A DNA stretch of 64,000 nucleotides from JAEUQQ01 sp963697285. Its GTDB lineage: Bacteria; Acidobacteriota; Vicinamibacteria; Vicinamibacterales; JAFNAJ01. Positions within the stretch are counted from its first letter, which is position 1; every line of letters starts with the position of its first letter. The notes beneath the pieces are model-generated. The model did no database searches. It was not told the DNA's origin and was given only the letters and a program-made list of their open reading frames with translations. Location: NCBI GenBank assembly GCA_963697285.1, contig CAVONI010000011.1, forward strand, positions 124,001 through 188,000, given 5' to 3'. This document shows, piece by piece, positions 29,747 through 38,128 of the stretch. Position numbers and translations under genes: made by a program.

Positions 29747-30805
29747 TCAGGCTTGGTCGAACGCGTCGATGACCGCGTCGTGGACCCGCGGCCTGACCCG
29801 GAGGATGGCCTGATTCTCGGCGCTCGGGTACACGCGGTTCGTCAGCAGCACGATGTAGAGGTCGCGCCTGGGGTCGATCCAGAGGGATGTGCCTGTGAAT
29901 CCCGTATGTCCGACCGCGTCTGGCGATATCCGCGTGCCGCACGACGATGTCGGCAGCATCGTGTCCCAGGCCAACGCTCGCGAGCTGCCGGCCACTGCCG
30001 ACCGCTGCATGAAACGACGCAGGAGCGGCTCTGGCCCGAAGACACCAGGTGCCGCGTCTGACAGTGCTCCCAGCCACGCACGCGCCCATGCGCCGACGTC
30101 GCCGGCGGTACCGAACACGCCGGCATGACCGGCCGCTCCCCCCAGCATGGCGCAGTTGTCATCGTGGACCTCGCCAACGAGGGTCCTGCCGCGCCACGCG
30201 CTGTGCCCCGTGGGCGCGACGCGCGGCCGCACGTCGACGGCAGGACGAAAGCGCATGTGCGGCGCGCCGACGGCATGCGCGAGCGCGCTGAACGAGGCGG
30301 CGATCGAGGACTGCAGCGCATCCTCGAGGATCCACGCGAGCAGCATGAATCCGAGGTCGCTGTAGAGCGATCGCGTGGCCACCGGGTACTCGAGCGGCAA
30401 CGTGGCAATCGAGTGCTCGACGTCTGCTCGCCCATGGTGGTCGCGATAGAACGGGAGGTGCGGCGTGAGGCCAGCGCAGTGTTCGAGCAGGTCGGCGATG
30501 GTTGCAGGCGCGCGGTCGTCTGAGCGCCAGTGGGGCACACGTTCGGCGACGAGCGTGTCGAGTGCAAGCAGGCCGCGATCGATCGCGAGCATGGCCAGCG
30601 GCATCGTGGCCAGCACCTTCGTCAGCGACGCAAGGTCGAAGATGGTGTCAGCCGACGCCGGTGCTGCGCCCAGGCCGTAGGTGAGGTGGCCCGCCGCGTG
30701 CGAGAACACGACGCCACGGGACGTGCCGACTTCGAGGCAGGCGCACGGGAACGCCTGCTCACGTACCGCGTCGTCGAGAATGTCCGAAACGGCGTCGAAG
30801 GGCAC
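29747..30805 (-). CDS. Serine hydrolase, beta-lactamase class C / penicillin-binding-protein-like
   Basis: A 352-residue member of the serine beta-lactamase-like family. The catalytic SxxK is SLTK (60-63), the second motif is Y148-S-D, and GHTGFTG near the C-terminus replaces KTG. No signal peptide is evident, so it may be cytoplasmic or exported by another route. Family members include esterases, D-aminopeptidases and DD-peptidases of the AmpH type. Its place next to a GHL10 glycosidase, sugar kinase and murQ suggests work on muropeptides or amino-sugar fragments, but that is an inference. Confidence 0.85.
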   Translation of the reverse strand: MPFDAVSDILDDAVREQAFPCACLEVGTSRGVVFSHAAGHLTYGLGAAPASADTIFDLASLTKVLATMPLAMLAIDRGLLALDTLVAERVPHWRSDDRAPATIADLLEHCAGLTPHLPFYRDHHGRADVEHSIATLPLEYPVATRSLYSDLGFMLLAWILEDALQSSIAASFSALAHAVGAPHMRFRPAVDVRPRVAPTGHSAWRGRTLVGEVHDDNCAMLGGAAGHAGVFGTAGDVGAWARAWLGALSDAAPGVFGPEPLLRRFMQRSAVAGSSRALAWDTMLPTSSCGTRISPDAVGHTGFTGTSLWIDPRRDLYIVLLTNRVYPSAENQAILRVRPRVHDAVIDAFDQA

Positions 30806-30826
30806 GGAGGTGTGTCGGCCCAGCGA

Positions 30827-32095
30827 CTAGCGCTGCACCTGGCCGGGGGTCTGGTCGCCGGATGCCCTGACGACGCGCGAGAGGTATTCGGCCGCGGGGG
30901 CGCCGCGATCGTCGATGCTGTCGTACGAGAAGAGCAGCGTCCCCGCCGCGCCCGCGTCGCGCGCCAGCGCCGTGTGCCGCGCGGCCTGCTCCGGCTCGAT
31001 GCGCCACGCACCGATCCCGGCCCAGATCTGTCCGGGTGACGCGAAGCGGAACGTCGTCGCCAAATCGGTCCTGAACTGGGTCTCGTCGGTGGTGTACATC
31101 ATCGGCACCGCGACATCGATGAGGCCCTCGTCCAGCCAGAGACGCCAGTCCTGGAACCGTGCCGTGGCAGCTTCCTGGGCGTTGGGCCGGACGGCGGCGC
31201 TGAACAGCAGGTCTGGTTTCTCCTGGCGAATCGTCGTCCGCAGACGCTGCACGAGCGACGTCAGCCTCGCCCGCCTGAAGGCCGCCCAGCGCACGGGAAA
31301 CATGTCGACCCAGGCAAACACGTCGTCGCGGGCGACGCGGTCGAGCCGCGCACGCTCGTCGGCATCGACGAAGCGCCACGTGTCGTCGCGAAACGCGGCC
31401 AGCGAAAGACGGCTGTAGTCGAAATCGGAGGCGGGGTAGCGGATGTAATCGAGGTGCAGCCCGTCAACGTCATAGCTGCGGACGATGTCGAGCGCGACGG
31501 CGACCATGTGCAGCGCGGCGTCGGGCGAGATCGGCGACACGTAGAGGCCCTCGACGTCGGCCGGCCGCGTGCGGATCATGCGCGCCAGGCGGCCGATGTA
31601 GCCGGGGCTCAGCGGGTCAGCGTTCGCCAACTCCTGGCCGAGCGCCCGTGGCACCATCAGCCACTCCGGATGGCGCGTGACGACGTGCGACGAAGCAGTC
31701 GGCGGATCCGTCGCCGACCCCACCAGGTTGACCGCCACCCATGCATGGACCTTCAGGCCCCTGGCGTGCGCGAGCGAGATCGTCAGACCGAGGGGATCGA
31801 AGGAGGCGGGCTGACTGCCGAGCGATGCAGCGCGGGGCTCGAATTTCGACCGATAGTAGGCGTCGCCGCGTCCCCGGACCTGGACGACCAGTGTCTCGAA
31901 TTTGTTTGCCGCGGCGTCATCGACCACGCGCGTCACCGCCGCAGGCGACGACATCGCCGCTCTCGACACCCACAGGCCCCTCACGACGGGCGGGGCTGCC
32001 GCGTCGTCGCCCACCGTGCCGACGGCAACGAGCGAGGGAGCGAGCATCAGGGCCGACGCGAGCGCGAGAGTGAGCAGGACGGGCGTGCGGGTCAT
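30827..32095 (-). CDS. Exported GHL10-family (DUF187) glycoside hydrolase-like protein
   Basis: A 422-residue secreted protein. A signal peptide (MTRTPVLLTLALASALMLAP) is followed by a TIM-barrel domain of the GHL10 type: VRGLWVSRAAM, LVVQVRGRGDAYY, GLKVHAWVAVNLV, DGLHLDYIRYP and VDVAVPMMYT. Family members are related to family 10 glycosidases (YngK), but substrates are little known. The start at 32095 gives a good signal peptide; a longer in-frame start at 32194 does not. It lies 21 bp upstream of the serine hydrolase on the same strand, probably in one operon, and is divergent from the kinase gene. Confidence 0.87.
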   Translation of the reverse strand: MTRTPVLLTLALASALMLAPSLVAVGTVGDDAAAPPVVRGLWVSRAAMSSPAAVTRVVDDAAANKFETLVVQVRGRGDAYYRSKFEPRAASLGSQPASFDPLGLTISLAHARGLKVHAWVAVNLVGSATDPPTASSHVVTRHPEWLMVPRALGQELANADPLSPGYIGRLARMIRTRPADVEGLYVSPISPDAALHMVAVALDIVRSYDVDGLHLDYIRYPASDFDYSRLSLAAFRDDTWRFVDADERARLDRVARDDVFAWVDMFPVRWAAFRRARLTSLVQRLRTTIRQEKPDLLFSAAVRPNAQEAATARFQDWRLWLDEGLIDVAVPMMYTTDETQFRTDLATTFRFASPGQIWAGIGAWRIEPEQAARHTALARDAGAAGTLLFSYDSIDDRGAPAAEYLSRVVRASGDQTPGQVQR

Positions 32096-32214
32096 CGAGC
32101 CAACACGCCACTCTATCGAGGCGTCGCGCAGGGTGTCAAACCTTGCCGGCGACCGGGCCGTCGCGGCTGGGCGTGGATCTCGTGTACCCTTCAAGGGATG
32201 TACGGACAGCGCTC

Positions 32215-33175
32215 ATGACCCCCCAGCCGCCCTACGTGCTCGGCATCGATGCCGGGGGAACGAAGACTGCCTGTGTGCTCGCCGACGCCCGCGGTGAGGT
32301 CCTTTCGCAGTCACGCGGCGACAGGCGCCAACCTCCAGGCCGCCGGCGAACTCAGCGTCGAGAAGACCCTGCACCAGGTCATGGAGGACGCCATCGGCGA
32401 CCGACCCATCGTGCCTGCCGCCATCTGCCTGGGCATGGCGGGGGTGGATCGCGCAGGAGACGCCACGGTGGTGAATGCCATCATGCGGCGGATCGGCCAC
32501 AAGGCGATGGTGCTCGTCACCAACGACGCCCTGATTGCCCTGGTCGCTGGCGCCGGGATGGGCCCCGGTGTCGTCATCATTGCCGGAACGGGTTCGATCG
32601 CGTACGGGAAGAATGCCCACGATGAGGCGGCGCGCGCCGGCGGGTGGGGCTACGTGCTCGGCGACGAGGGCAGTGGCTACTGGCTCGGACGCCTCGCCTT
32701 GCGCGCTGTCGTGCGCGAGAGCGATGGCCGCGGCCGCCCCACGTCGCTCACGCCGAGGATCCTCGAGCATTTCGGTGTCACGAAGCCGCAGGAGCTGATC
32801 CACAAGGTGTATCACGAGCAGATCACCCCATCGGGCATCGCGGCCGTGGCGCGCTACGTCCAGGACGCGCGCGACGAGGGTGATCCGATCGCCGTGGGGT
32901 TGCTCGACGACGCGGCCCGGGAGCTTCTCGCATGCAGTGCGTCGGTGGTGCAGCGCCTGGGCATGCAGTCCGACGCGTTTCCCTTCGTCCTCGCCGGGGG
33001 CGTCTTCAAGGCTGTCCCCTGGCTCGCTCAAGCCCTCGAGCAGCGGCTGTCACAGGTCGCGCCGAGATCGACTGTCACACGCCTGCAACGGGAGCCCGCG
33101 CTGGGCGCCGTGACCCTGGCCCTGGCCGCTGCCACCGGCGGCGTCCACTTGCCAGCCTACGTACCCCCACGATGA
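32215..33175 (+). pseudogene. BadF/BadG-type N-acetylhexosamine kinase (NagK/MurK-like), frameshifted near the 5' end
   Basis: The gene opens at ATG 32215 with PPYVLGIDAGGTKTACVLAD, the phosphate-1 loop of the ASKHA fold, then loses frame near 32318-32326 (GCGGCGACAGGCGCC). Skipping one base continues as GANLQAAGELSVEKTLHQ, then CLGMAGVDR, VTNDALIALVAGAG, IAGTGSIAYG, GWGYVLGDEGSGYWLG and VLAGGVFKA. This is a complete GlcNAc/MurNAc kinase of about 319 residues. The 33 or so out-of-frame residues before that point in the downstream frame are not homologous. Adjacent nagB overlaps its stop by 4 bp, and murQ follows. Assembly error is the simplest explanation. Confidence 0.82.
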
Positions 33176-33912
33176 TCCAGCTGACGATCCACCCCGATGC
33201 CGCCGCCGCGGCCCACGACGTTGCCGACCGCCTCCGCACCCTTGTCACCCAGTCGCCCGCGAGCGTGCTCGGGCTGCCGACCGGGCGCACTCCCATTCCG
33301 ATCTACGCGCAACTGGCCGACTGGATCGTCGAGGGCACGATGTCGCTCGAGACGGTGACCACGTTCAACCTCGACGAGTTCGTCGGGTTGTCGGGGTCGC
33401 ACCCGGGCAGTTTCCAGTTCTTCATGCAGCAGCACCTGTTCGGTCGAATCGGCCGGGCGCGGGCTCCGCGCCACTTCCTGGATGGGCTCGCTGCCGACCT
33501 GTCAGCCGAGGCGGGACGTTACGAACAGGCGATTGCCGCGGCTGGAGGGCTCGACCTCGTGGTCCTGGGCCTCGGCACGAACGGCCACATCGGGTTCAAC
33601 GAACCGGCCGACGGCCTGCCAGCCCGGACGCACGTCGTCGAGTTGACCGAGGAGACGCGTGCGGCCAACGTCGACGGGTTCGGTGGCGACGTGACGCAGG
33701 TGCCGGCGCGCGCGATCACCATGGGCGTCGGCACGATGCTCCAGGCGCGCAGGGTCATCATGGTCGCCACGGGGGAGTCGAAGGCGGCAATCGTCGCGGC
33801 GGCGCTCGAGGGGCCGGTGACGACGAAGGTTCCGGGGTCGCTGCTGCAGTTGCATCCGCGCGTCGACGTGATCCTCGACCGCGCGGCGGGGGCGCTGCTC
33901 GGTTGCCGCTGA
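33172..33912 (+). CDS. nagB: Glucosamine-6-phosphate deaminase
   Basis: A 246-residue NagB that converts glucosamine-6-phosphate to fructose-6-phosphate and ammonia, the last step of amino-sugar catabolism. Motifs: LGLPTGRTPIPIY, TTFNLDEFVGL, and the active-site GLGTNGHIGFNEPA. Length is normal. The ATG overlaps the kinase stop (ATGA), so the two are translationally coupled. No nagA deacetylase, needed between the kinase product and this step, is in the window. Confidence 0.94.
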   Translation: MIQLTIHPDAAAAAHDVADRLRTLVTQSPASVLGLPTGRTPIPIYAQLADWIVEGTMSLETVTTFNLDEFVGLSGSHPGSFQFFMQQHLFGRIGRARAPRHFLDGLAADLSAEAGRYEQAIAAAGGLDLVVLGLGTNGHIGFNEPADGLPARTHVVELTEETRAANVDGFGGDVTQVPARAITMGVGTMLQARRVIMVATGESKAAIVAAALEGPVTTKVPGSLLQLHPRVDVILDRAAGALLGCR

Positions 33913-33926
33913 CGTGACGACAGCTA

Positions 33927-34877
33927 CTAGCTGTCTGCCAGATGGAGCAGGCGGCGCAGCCGCGGCTCGATGTCCTCGCCGATGGCCAGCCGCACTGAAT
34001 CGTCCGATGCCTTGAGGCGCGCCACCGCCTTGGCGAGCGTCAGCCCGGTCTTCTGCATCACGATCGCCGCCTTCACGTTGCCCTTGGCGCGACGGTGGAG
34101 CTTGCCAGCGGTCTCGTAGTCGACACCGGTGACCAGTGAGAGGATGCGCCGCGCGCGGTCGCGCAACTTGTCGCTGCCCGTCTGGACGTCGACCATCAGG
34201 TTGCCGTACGTCTTGCCCGTGCGCACCATCGCGATCGTGGTGAGCATGTTGAGCACCATCTTCGTCGCCGTCCCAGCCTTCAGTCGCGTCGAGCCGGTCA
34301 GGACTTCCGGTCCCACGGCAGGCGCGATGATCAGGTCGACGAAGTTCTGGAGTTCGGTGCCCGGCCAGCACGTGACGAAGATGATCTTCAAGCCCGCCTT
34401 GCGCGCCCGCGTCAGCGCTCCCCGGACGAAGGGCGTGATGCCAGACGCCGAGACGCCGACCACGACATCGCGCACGGTGGGCCTGAGTCGGGCCACCGCG
34501 CGTGCACCTTCCTCGTAGTCGTCTTCCACGCCTTCGCGCGCCTTGAAGACCGCCGACTTGCCGCCTGCCATGAGCGCGAGCACCTGCGACGGGGATGTGC
34601 CGAACGTCGGCGGCATCTCGGCCGCCTCGACGACGCCGAGGCGCCCACTCGTGCCGGCACCGACGAAGATGATGCGGCCGTTCTTCTTCACGGCCTGGGC
34701 GATGATCTCGACACCGTGCGCGATCCGTTCGCGCTCGCGCTGAACGGCGGCGACGACCTTCTTGTCTTCCGCGATCATCAGGTCGACGATCTCGGCGGAG
34801 CTGGCCTTGTCGAGGTGCAGGCTCGCGGGATTGATCGCTTCAGTGGGAAGGGTTTCCCACTTCGACGGTGTGGACAT
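33927..34877 (-). CDS. murQ: N-acetylmuramic acid 6-phosphate etherase
   Basis: A 316-residue SIS-domain lyase that removes the lactyl ether from MurNAc-6-phosphate, giving GlcNAc-6-phosphate and D-lactate in cell-wall recycling. Motifs: IIFVGAGTSGRLGVVEAAEMPPT (with the catalytic Glu), SASGITPFV, STRLKAGTATKMVLNM and a C-terminal UBA-like helix set (AKGNVKAAIVM). It converges on nagB (14 bp gap) and lies downstream of the epimerase gene on its own strand. With the adjoining kinase and nagB it forms a MurNAc salvage route. Confidence 0.95.
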   Translation of the reverse strand: MSTPSKWETLPTEAINPASLHLDKASSAEIVDLMIAEDKKVVAAVQRERERIAHGVEIIAQAVKKNGRIIFVGAGTSGRLGVVEAAEMPPTFGTSPSQVLALMAGGKSAVFKAREGVEDDYEEGARAVARLRPTVRDVVVGVSASGITPFVRGALTRARKAGLKIIFVTCWPGTELQNFVDLIIAPAVGPEVLTGSTRLKAGTATKMVLNMLTTIAMVRTGKTYGNLMVDVQTGSDKLRDRARRILSLVTGVDYETAGKLHRRAKGNVKAAIVMQKTGLTLAKAVARLKASDDSVRLAIGEDIEPRLRRLLHLADS

Positions 34878-34970
34878 GGAGAGGACCTCGGGCGGCCGAG
34901 CGACTGCGCGTCGGGCACACTGGACTGTGCGGTAAACCGCCGCGGATACTAGCGCCGCCCCCCGGCGCTG

Positions 34971-35990
34971 TCAATCGCACGACGACGCGCGGGCTCTCGA
35001 TGTGGGCAGCCCTTCGCCCCAGACGTCGTGCGCCGAGGGATGGATGTGTCCGTCGGCAAACGACAGGGCGGGCACACGGTCGCTCGCCAGCAGCAGGGGA
35101 CCATCGAGGTCCACGTAGCGGCACCAGTGGCCGATGATCATGGCCGGCGCCATGGCCAGCGACGTGCCGACCATGTTCCCCACCATGAGCGCGAGTCCGC
35201 GGGCGCGCGCCGCGGCGGCAAGCGCGAGCGCGTGGGTGAGCCCACCCGTCTTGTCGAGCTTGATGTTGATCATCTGGTAGCGCGCGGCGACGTGCTCCAG
35301 GTCGTCGAGGGTACAGCACGACTCGTCGGCCGACAGGATCAGGGGCGGCGTGTACCCGACGAGCGGATCGTCCTGTCCCGCGGCCAGGGGCTGCTCGACC
35401 ATCTCGACGCCGAGCGCGGCGAGTTGCGGCAGCACGTGGGTCATCTGCTCGAACGTCCAACCCTCGTTGGCGTCTGCAATCAGCGTGCGCTCGGGCACCG
35501 CGCGGCGGATCGCTCGCACGGTGCCGACGGGATCCTCCGCGTCGAGCTTGATCTTCAGCACGCGCTGCGTGGCGGCGGCCGCCTGCCGCGCCATCTCGTC
35601 GGGGTGGTCGATGCCAATCGTGAACGTGACGGGAAGCGGCCCGAACCGGTCGAGGCCCGCCAGCGACCACGCGGGACGCCCCGCGCGCTGCGCCTCGAGG
35701 TCCCACAACGCGCAATCGAGCGCGTTGCGACCCGAACCAGCAGCGCACAGCTCAAGCAGGTCGGCGCGCGAGGCGCCTCGGCGCACGGCATCGGCGGCGG
35801 CGTGCGCCGCCGCCAGCGATTGCTCGAGCGGTCCCTCGAAACGATCGAAAGGCACGCCTTCGCCCCGACCGGTGAACGCACCGTCGCTGATGGTCGCGAC
35901 GATGGCATCGATGCTCGATATCGTCTGGTAGGAGATGCGGAACGGGCGCGCGAGCGCCCACTCCTCGTGGGTGACCTCGACGGTCGTCAT
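34971..35990 (-). CDS. Enolase-superfamily dipeptide epimerase / DgcA-like N-acetyl-D-glutamate racemase
   Basis: A 339-residue muconate-lactonising/dipeptide-epimerase-type enzyme. The barrel lysine pair is in LKIKLDAED, metal ligands are in DANEGW, VEQPL and SADES, and a second lysine is in INIKLDKTGG. This pattern matches L-Ala-D/L-Glu epimerase, which processes muropeptide dipeptide, and also DgcA, reported to racemise N-acetyl-D-glutamate. The ATG at 35990 overlaps the stop of the DUF1611 gene, the same pairing as dgcN-dgcA. The murQ neighbourhood supports peptidoglycan-derived D-Glu as the source in either case. Confidence 0.87.
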   Translation of the reverse strand: MTTVEVTHEEWALARPFRISYQTISSIDAIVATISDGAFTGRGEGVPFDRFEGPLEQSLAAAHAAADAVRRGASRADLLELCAAGSGRNALDCALWDLEAQRAGRPAWSLAGLDRFGPLPVTFTIGIDHPDEMARQAAAATQRVLKIKLDAEDPVGTVRAIRRAVPERTLIADANEGWTFEQMTHVLPQLAALGVEMVEQPLAAGQDDPLVGYTPPLILSADESCCTLDDLEHVAARYQMINIKLDKTGGLTHALALAAAARARGLALMVGNMVGTSLAMAPAMIIGHWCRYVDLDGPLLLASDRVPALSFADGHIHPSAHDVWGEGLPTSRARASSCD

Positions 35991-36994
35991 CGGAAGGCCT
36001 CGATCAGGTGCGCGGCGATCGCATCGCCGCCGGTGATGATCGGATCGATGCACGGCACGGCGAGTTGTCCCATCGTGTCGGCAAACAGCTCCGAGCGCGC
36101 ACGGTCGGCGAGGCCCGACGTGTTGTAACTCACACCTGCCAGCTGCACGTCGCGATTGGTGAGCCGCGCCAGCCGCAGCACGAGATCGGCGCATTCTTCG
36201 ACCGATGGCGTGGGGTACCCCGGATAGCCGTCGATGGTGGTGCGCCCCGGCTGGTGACACACGACGATCGCGTCGGGCTGGCTGCCGTGTATCAGGCCAA
36301 GCGTCACCGCGGCATAGGCAGGGTGGAAGATCGAGCCCTGGCCTTCGATCACATCCCAGTGGGCAGGATCAGCGTCTGGCGTCAGCGCCTCCGCAGCGCC
36401 GGCGACGAAATCGGCGACGACCGCGTCCACCGCGATCCCCGCGCCCGAAATCAGGATGCCGGTCTGACCAGTCGCGCGGAACTCGGCGTCGATCCCGCGG
36501 GCGACGAGCGCACGGTGAATGGCGAGCGCGGCATACTTCTTCCCGACGGCACAGTCGGTCCCGACCATGAGCACGCGTCGGCCCGGTCGGCGACGGCCGG
36601 TTGCCAGCGGAAACGCTTCGACCGCGTGCCTGACGTCGAACAGCCGCCGGCCGGTCCGGCGGGCAGTCTCGGCGACGACGGCAATCGACGTCAGCTTCGT
36701 GTGCATGCCGGACGCCACGTCCAGCCCCGCCTCGAGGGCGGTGACGATGGCGGTGATCCAGGCTGGCGTGAAACCACCCCCGAAGGGCGCGACGCCGATG
36801 ACGAGTGTCCGTGCCCCCGCACGCCGCGCTTCGTCGGGCGACATGTCGGCGAGTCCGAGATCGACGCCGTCGGGCACGAGGCGCCACTGGCCCAGGCAGC
36901 GCTCCCGAGCCCAGTGGACGAGGCCGAAACCGGTCTTCGCGTTGAGGGCCTCGGTGCAATCGCCGACGAGGATCAGGTAAGGCGCCTCTATCAT
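35987..36994 (-). CDS. DUF1611 protein, DgcN-like (putative D-glutamate N-acetyltransferase)
   Basis: A 335-residue DUF1611 protein. An N-terminal Rossmann-like domain (about 1-130, LILVGDCTEALNAKTGFGL) precedes a P-loop NTPase-like domain with Walker A GTDCAVGKKYAA and later GQGSIFHPAY and VVCHQPGRTTIDGYPGYP. A family member, DgcN, has been reported to acetylate D-glutamate in a D-Glu catabolic pathway with DgcA; other members are uncharacterised. The ATG at 36994 follows a strong GGAGGAGTGGAG site, and overlap with the epimerase gene shows coupled expression. The function is inferred from pairing. Confidence 0.83.
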   Translation of the reverse strand: MIEAPYLILVGDCTEALNAKTGFGLVHWARERCLGQWRLVPDGVDLGLADMSPDEARRAGARTLVIGVAPFGGGFTPAWITAIVTALEAGLDVASGMHTKLTSIAVVAETARRTGRRLFDVRHAVEAFPLATGRRRPGRRVLMVGTDCAVGKKYAALAIHRALVARGIDAEFRATGQTGILISGAGIAVDAVVADFVAGAAEALTPDADPAHWDVIEGQGSIFHPAYAAVTLGLIHGSQPDAIVVCHQPGRTTIDGYPGYPTPSVEECADLVLRLARLTNRDVQLAGVSYNTSGLADRARSELFADTMGQLAVPCIDPIITGGDAIAAHLIEAFR

Positions 36995-37180
36995 GTGACG
37001 GACTCCACTCCTCCAGGCGCAAGCCTGACGACGGGCGGCCAGCGTGCCCGCCCGCAGGACGCAGCTCGACGACCTTCGGCGCATCCTATCGCACAACGTG
37101 GCCGCGCTGGCCAGGGTGACAGCGTTCGCAGGAAAGTCTCTGCCGTTGTGACCGCACCGTTCACCTCCTACAATCGTCAG

Positions 37181-38095
37181 GTGCCTCCTGTGCCCGAACC
37201 ACTGCCGGCCCCGGCCGCCATCGATGCGTACCTCGACCACCTGCGTCTCGTCAGGCGGGTGGCCGACCTGACGCTCGACGCGTACTCACGCGACCTGCGC
37301 CTCCTGGCGGCCTTCGCACGAGCGCGCGGCCTCGAGGTCTCCGTCCTCGATCTCGCCACGCTCGAGGCATTCGTTCGTGATCTCATGCAGCGCGAATACT
37401 CGCCCCGATCGGTGGCACGCATCGTCGCCTGCGTGCGAGGCTTCTACAAGTTCCTCGTCGTCGACAAGCGGATTCCGCGCAATCCGGCCGCCGATCTTCG
37501 CGCACCCCGGGCCTGGCAGGCGCTGCCCGAGTCGGTCGCACTCGAGGCGGTTGACCGACTGATGGCCCAGCCCGACGTGACCACGCCCGCAGGCCTGCGA
37601 GACCGGGCGCTGATCGAGTTGCTCTACGCCACGGGCCTCCGTGTCTCGGAACTCGTCGGGCTGCGGTTGAATGACCTGGACCTCGACCGCGGGATGCTGA
37701 CATGCACGGGCAAGGGCAACAAGCAACGGATGGTGCCGATTGGCGACACGGCGTGCGAGTGGGTCCAGCGTTACCTGCGAGACGCGCGGCCGGTATTGCT
37801 CGACGGCCAGTCGACACCGGCGCTGTTCGTCAACCAGCGACACGCGCACGCGCTCAGCCGCTCCGGTTTCTGGCGCATCCTGGGCGCGTATGCCAGGGCC
37901 GCCGGGATCGGTGAGCACGTGTCGCCCCACGTGCTCCGCCACTCGTTCGCGACGCACCTGCTCGAGAACGGTGCCGACCTGCGGGCGATCCAGATGATGC
38001 TCGGTCACGCCGACGTCTCGACCACGCAGATCTACACACACGTCCTCGAAGCCCGGCTCCGCAGCGTCTATGAGCAGTTTCACCCCCGTGCGTAG
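37181..38095 (+). CDS. xerD: Tyrosine site-specific recombinase of the XerC/XerD type
   Basis: A 304-residue tyrosine recombinase of chromosomal Xer size. It has an N-terminal SAM-like core-binding domain (about 10-95) and a catalytic domain with Arg in ATGLRVSELVGL, Lys in GKGNKQRMVPIG, HVLRHSFATH, the later His in GHADVSTTQIYTH, and the nucleophile Tyr in that last motif. Xer recombinases resolve chromosome dimers at dif. I cannot tell XerC from XerD; the LENGADLRAIQMMLGH wording leans to XerD. The start is uncertain: GTG 37181 or 37190, neither with a strong ribosome site. Confidence 0.88.
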   Translation: MPPVPEPLPAPAAIDAYLDHLRLVRRVADLTLDAYSRDLRLLAAFARARGLEVSVLDLATLEAFVRDLMQREYSPRSVARIVACVRGFYKFLVVDKRIPRNPAADLRAPRAWQALPESVALEAVDRLMAQPDVTTPAGLRDRALIELLYATGLRVSELVGLRLNDLDLDRGMLTCTGKGNKQRMVPIGDTACEWVQRYLRDARPVLLDGQSTPALFVNQRHAHALSRSGFWRILGAYARAAGIGEHVSPHVLRHSFATHLLENGADLRAIQMMLGHADVSTTQIYTHVLEARLRSVYEQFHPRA

Positions 38096-38128
38096 CCTGA
38101 CGCGCCCGACCATCCGTCTCGAGGCCTG

